Assembly: GCA_900155415.1 (NCBI GenBank)
Contig: LT700187.1
Coordinates: 1,674,001 to 1,738,000 of the forward strand
Reading direction: 5' to 3'
DNA length: 64,000 bases
From: Christensenella massiliensis
Lineage (GTDB): Bacteria > Bacillota > Clostridia > Christensenellales > Christensenellaceae
In this document: positions 62,220-64,000 of the stretch, in pieces
Layout: every line of letters begins with the position of its first letter
Numbering within the stretch: the stretch's first letter is position 1
Program-made: the position numbers and the translations under genes
Notes under the pieces: model-generated
Databases searched by the model: none
What the model was told of the DNA's origin: nothing
What the model saw: the letters and a program-made list of their open reading frames with translations, nothing else

Positions 62220-63217
62220 TGATGGCATTTGGAGGCAATAAAGAAGGGGTACTTCAGAGAGGAAATTTCAGACAATATATTAGAAGCTATGCGCTTGTGA
62301 TCATATTTTTAGGCGTGTGCGCCATTTTTGCGATCGCATCGCCTACTTTCTTATCGCCTACGAATATTGTCGGTGTCTTTCGGCAGATAGCGATCAATGG
62401 CGTTCTGGCTCTCGGAATGACATTGGTTATTATCACGGGAGGCATCGACCTTTCAGTAGGTTCCCTCATGGCGATAACCGGCGTCGTGTCAGCCATGATT
62501 TTGGAAAACGATCCGAACATGCTGGCGGTTGCACTGATCGTAGGGATCGGCGCAGCTGCAGTCGTGAGTATGTGGACAGCCGTTCTGGTGGCAAAGATGA
62601 AGATCGCGCCATTTATCGCCTCGCTTTCTACTATGACCATTGCACGCGGTATCGCGCTCGTATTGGCAGACGGGATACCGCATACGATCAAAAACGCAGA
62701 ATACAGCCAAATCGGAAATGGATATTTGTGGGACGCCTCTTTAACAGGCGGAGTAGGATTTCCCATATTAGTGCTTATATTGATCGTGATTGCCGTTATA
62801 ACGACCATTATCTTATATAACACGAAATTTGGACGCTATATTTATGCGGTGGGAGGAAATGAACATGCGGCAGAGGCCTCCGGAGTCAACGTTGTAAAGA
62901 TAAAATTTTGGACCTATGTGTTGAACGGCGTGCTTTGCGGTGTAGCAGGAATGATGCTCGCAGCCCGTATCACTTCCGGACAGCCGAATGCAGGAGATGG
63001 CTATGAGCTCGATGCGATCACTGCGGTCATTATCGGCGGAACGAGTATGGCGGGCGGCAGCGGAAAAATCAGCGGAACGATTATAGGGGCGTTGATCATA
63101 GGCGTTTTGGATAACGGTTTGGTTTTGCTGGGCGTGTCTTCATACTATCAGCAGATCATTAAAGGTATCATTATTGCAGTCGCAGTGCTGCTTGATATGA
63201 AAACCAAAAAAAGATAA
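62219..63217 (+). CDS. Sugar ABC transporter permease of locus C (RbsC family)
   Basis: A 332-residue membrane protein with about ten hydrophobic segments, the core region around VIITGGIDLSVGSLMAITG and the C-terminal TAVIIGGTSMAGGSGK motif. It overlaps the ATPase stop by one base, with GGAGGT upstream in that gene. A second ATG follows directly at 62222. It forms a transporter with the binding protein encoded 17 bp downstream. Confidence 0.93.
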   Translation: MMAFGGNKEGVLQRGNFRQYIRSYALVIIFLGVCAIFAIASPTFLSPTNIVGVFRQIAINGVLALGMTLVIITGGIDLSVGSLMAITGVVSAMILENDPNMLAVALIVGIGAAAVVSMWTAVLVAKMKIAPFIASLSTMTIARGIALVLADGIPHTIKNAEYSQIGNGYLWDASLTGGVGFPILVLILIVIAVITTIILYNTKFGRYIYAVGGNEHAAEASGVNVVKIKFWTYVLNGVLCGVAGMMLAARITSGQPNAGDGYELDAITAVIIGGTSMAGGSGKISGTIIGALIIGVLDNGLVLLGVSSYYQQIIKGIIIAVAVLLDMKTKKR

Positions 63218-63234
63218 TCAAGGAGGAAAATGGA

Positions 63235-63999
63235 ATGAAGAAACTGGTAGCTGTAATACTGGCCATCCTTTTGGTGGCGATGGTGGCGGGATGCTCGGGA
63301 ACAGTGGAACCGTCCGCATCTGCAGATACGTCTCAGCCTGCGGAAAGCAGCGGAGCCGAACAGCCTGCGGAAGATGCGGAAAAAGTATGGAAAATCGGGG
63401 TATCGACCCAGTCATGGGAACATGAGTTTCTGAAGAATATGGTCAACGCCTTGCAAGCAATCGATGAATCGATGCCGAATGTGGAGCTTGTGATCGTTGA
63501 TAGTGAGGATTCGGTTGAAAAACAATTGAACGACGTCGATACGCTCATTGCGCAGGGAGTAGACGGTATCATTCTGAATGCCGTCAATATGGAGGGCAGC
63601 AGTCAGGCTGTGGTAGCAGCGAAAGAAGCGGGCCTACCGGTCGTCGAATTGGTGGCTTTGACGGAAAATGAAGATTATGACACCTTCGTAGGAACCGACG
63701 TAAAAGCATCTGGTATTCTCGCAGGAGAAATAGCTGCGGAAATGATGGGAGAAAAAGGGAAATTATTCGAGATACAAGGACAAATGGGGCATTCTGCGCA
63801 GATCAACAGAGGCGCAGGGATCGCTGAAGTGTTAGCGGAGTATCCGGATATCGAGCTTGTTGAGTCGCAGAGCGGCGAATTCACAAAAGACAAAGCGATG
63901 TCGGTCACCGAGGCATGGCTTGCAAAATATCCTGCCGGCGAAATAGACGTCATTATTGCCCATAATGACGGAATGGCTCTCGGAGCAATGAATGCATGT
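63235..63999 (+). CDS. Sugar-binding lipoprotein of locus C (3' end outside window)
   Basis: An RbsB-like substrate-binding protein cut by the window end after 255 residues. The signal peptide ends in the lipobox VAGC (Cys20), followed by a Ser/Ala/Glu-rich linker. The binding fold begins near residue 51 (WKIGVSTQSWEHEFLKNMVN) and shows QGVDGIILNAVN, GLPVVELVAL and IIAHNDGMALGAM. AAGGAGG lies before the ATG at 63235; a nearer ATG at 63230 meets a stop at once. It is the third gene of the locus C transporter; catabolic genes may follow beyond the window. Confidence 0.93.
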   Translation, partial: MKKLVAVILAILLVAMVAGCSGTVEPSASADTSQPAESSGAEQPAEDAEKVWKIGVSTQSWEHEFLKNMVNALQAIDESMPNVELVIVDSEDSVEKQLNDVDTLIAQGVDGIILNAVNMEGSSQAVVAAKEAGLPVVELVALTENEDYDTFVGTDVKASGILAGEIAAEMMGEKGKLFEIQGQMGHSAQINRGAGIAEVLAEYPDIELVESQSGEFTKDKAMSVTEAWLAKYPAGEIDVIIAHNDGMALGAMNAC

Positions 64000-64000
64000 A

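Overview
The window reads as a moderate-GC chromosome segment of an anaerobic Gram-positive bacterium of the Clostridia. This is inferred from lipoprotein-type sugar-binding proteins, a trimeric electron-bifurcating [FeFe]-hydrogenase, a sensory [FeFe]-hydrogenase paired with a SpoIIE-type phosphatase, BioY, Rrf2, a Rex-like operator, strong AGGAGG ribosome sites and sigma-A promoters with 17-18 bp spacers. A Christensenellales-like gut anaerobe would fit, but the sequence alone does not settle it.

Layout. 1-2824: 3' part of uvrA. 2905-3690: divergent SDR. 3870-15254: carbohydrate locus A (SDR, RbsC-type permease, lipoprotein binding protein, RbsA-type ATPase, second SDR, two DeoC-type aldolases, a LacI regulator fused to a second solute-binding domain, FGGY kinase), behind a promoter, a LacI-type palindrome and a leader ending in a terminator-like hairpin. 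15597-23886: mixed region with a solitary HicB-like protein, a DUF2798-like membrane protein, bioY-bioB, a 244 bp MITE-like element, an Rrf2 regulator, a flavin reductase, an MFS transporter, and a HEAT/methyltransferase gene overlapping murG. 24069-33594: locus B, a divergent DeoR regulator and a binding protein-ATPase-permease-dehydrogenase-dehydrogenase-kinase-class II aldolase operon. 33939-37836: glycolipid glycosyltransferase, SDR, YbjQ and a radical SAM protein. 38255-41272: DeoR regulator, zinc dehydrogenase and an orphan permease. 41361-41987: lipoprotein. 42436-51338: hydrogenase operon hydC-hydB-hydA, a small [2Fe-2S] protein, sensory hydrogenase, SpoIIE phosphatase, and a TnpB-like protein that appears to lack all RuvC catalytic acids. 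51357-51513: a structured RNA with mutually exclusive terminator and antiterminator pairings. 51604-56825: membrane thioredoxin, CcdA, hybrid histidine kinase, Hpt and HD-GYP response regulator. 56869-59340: thioesterase and ABC-F protein. 59448-64000: locus C, LacI regulator and an RbsA-RbsC-RbsB-type transporter cut by the window end.

How it works together. Three sugar or polyol import and catabolic loci, each with its own regulator (LacI fusion, DeoR, LacI), feed fermentation. The bifurcating hydrogenase disposes of electrons and probably answers to NADH through Rex. The sensory hydrogenase and phosphatase probably report hydrogen or redox state.

The most unusual finding is the end of the hydrogenase operon. 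A nuclease-dead TnpB homologue starts at the base after the SpoIIE stop codon and is followed at once by a structured RNA. Nuclease-dead TnpB homologues (TldR) are known RNA-guided repressors. A hydrogen-sensing operon carrying one, with its possible guide RNA, would be a new setting.
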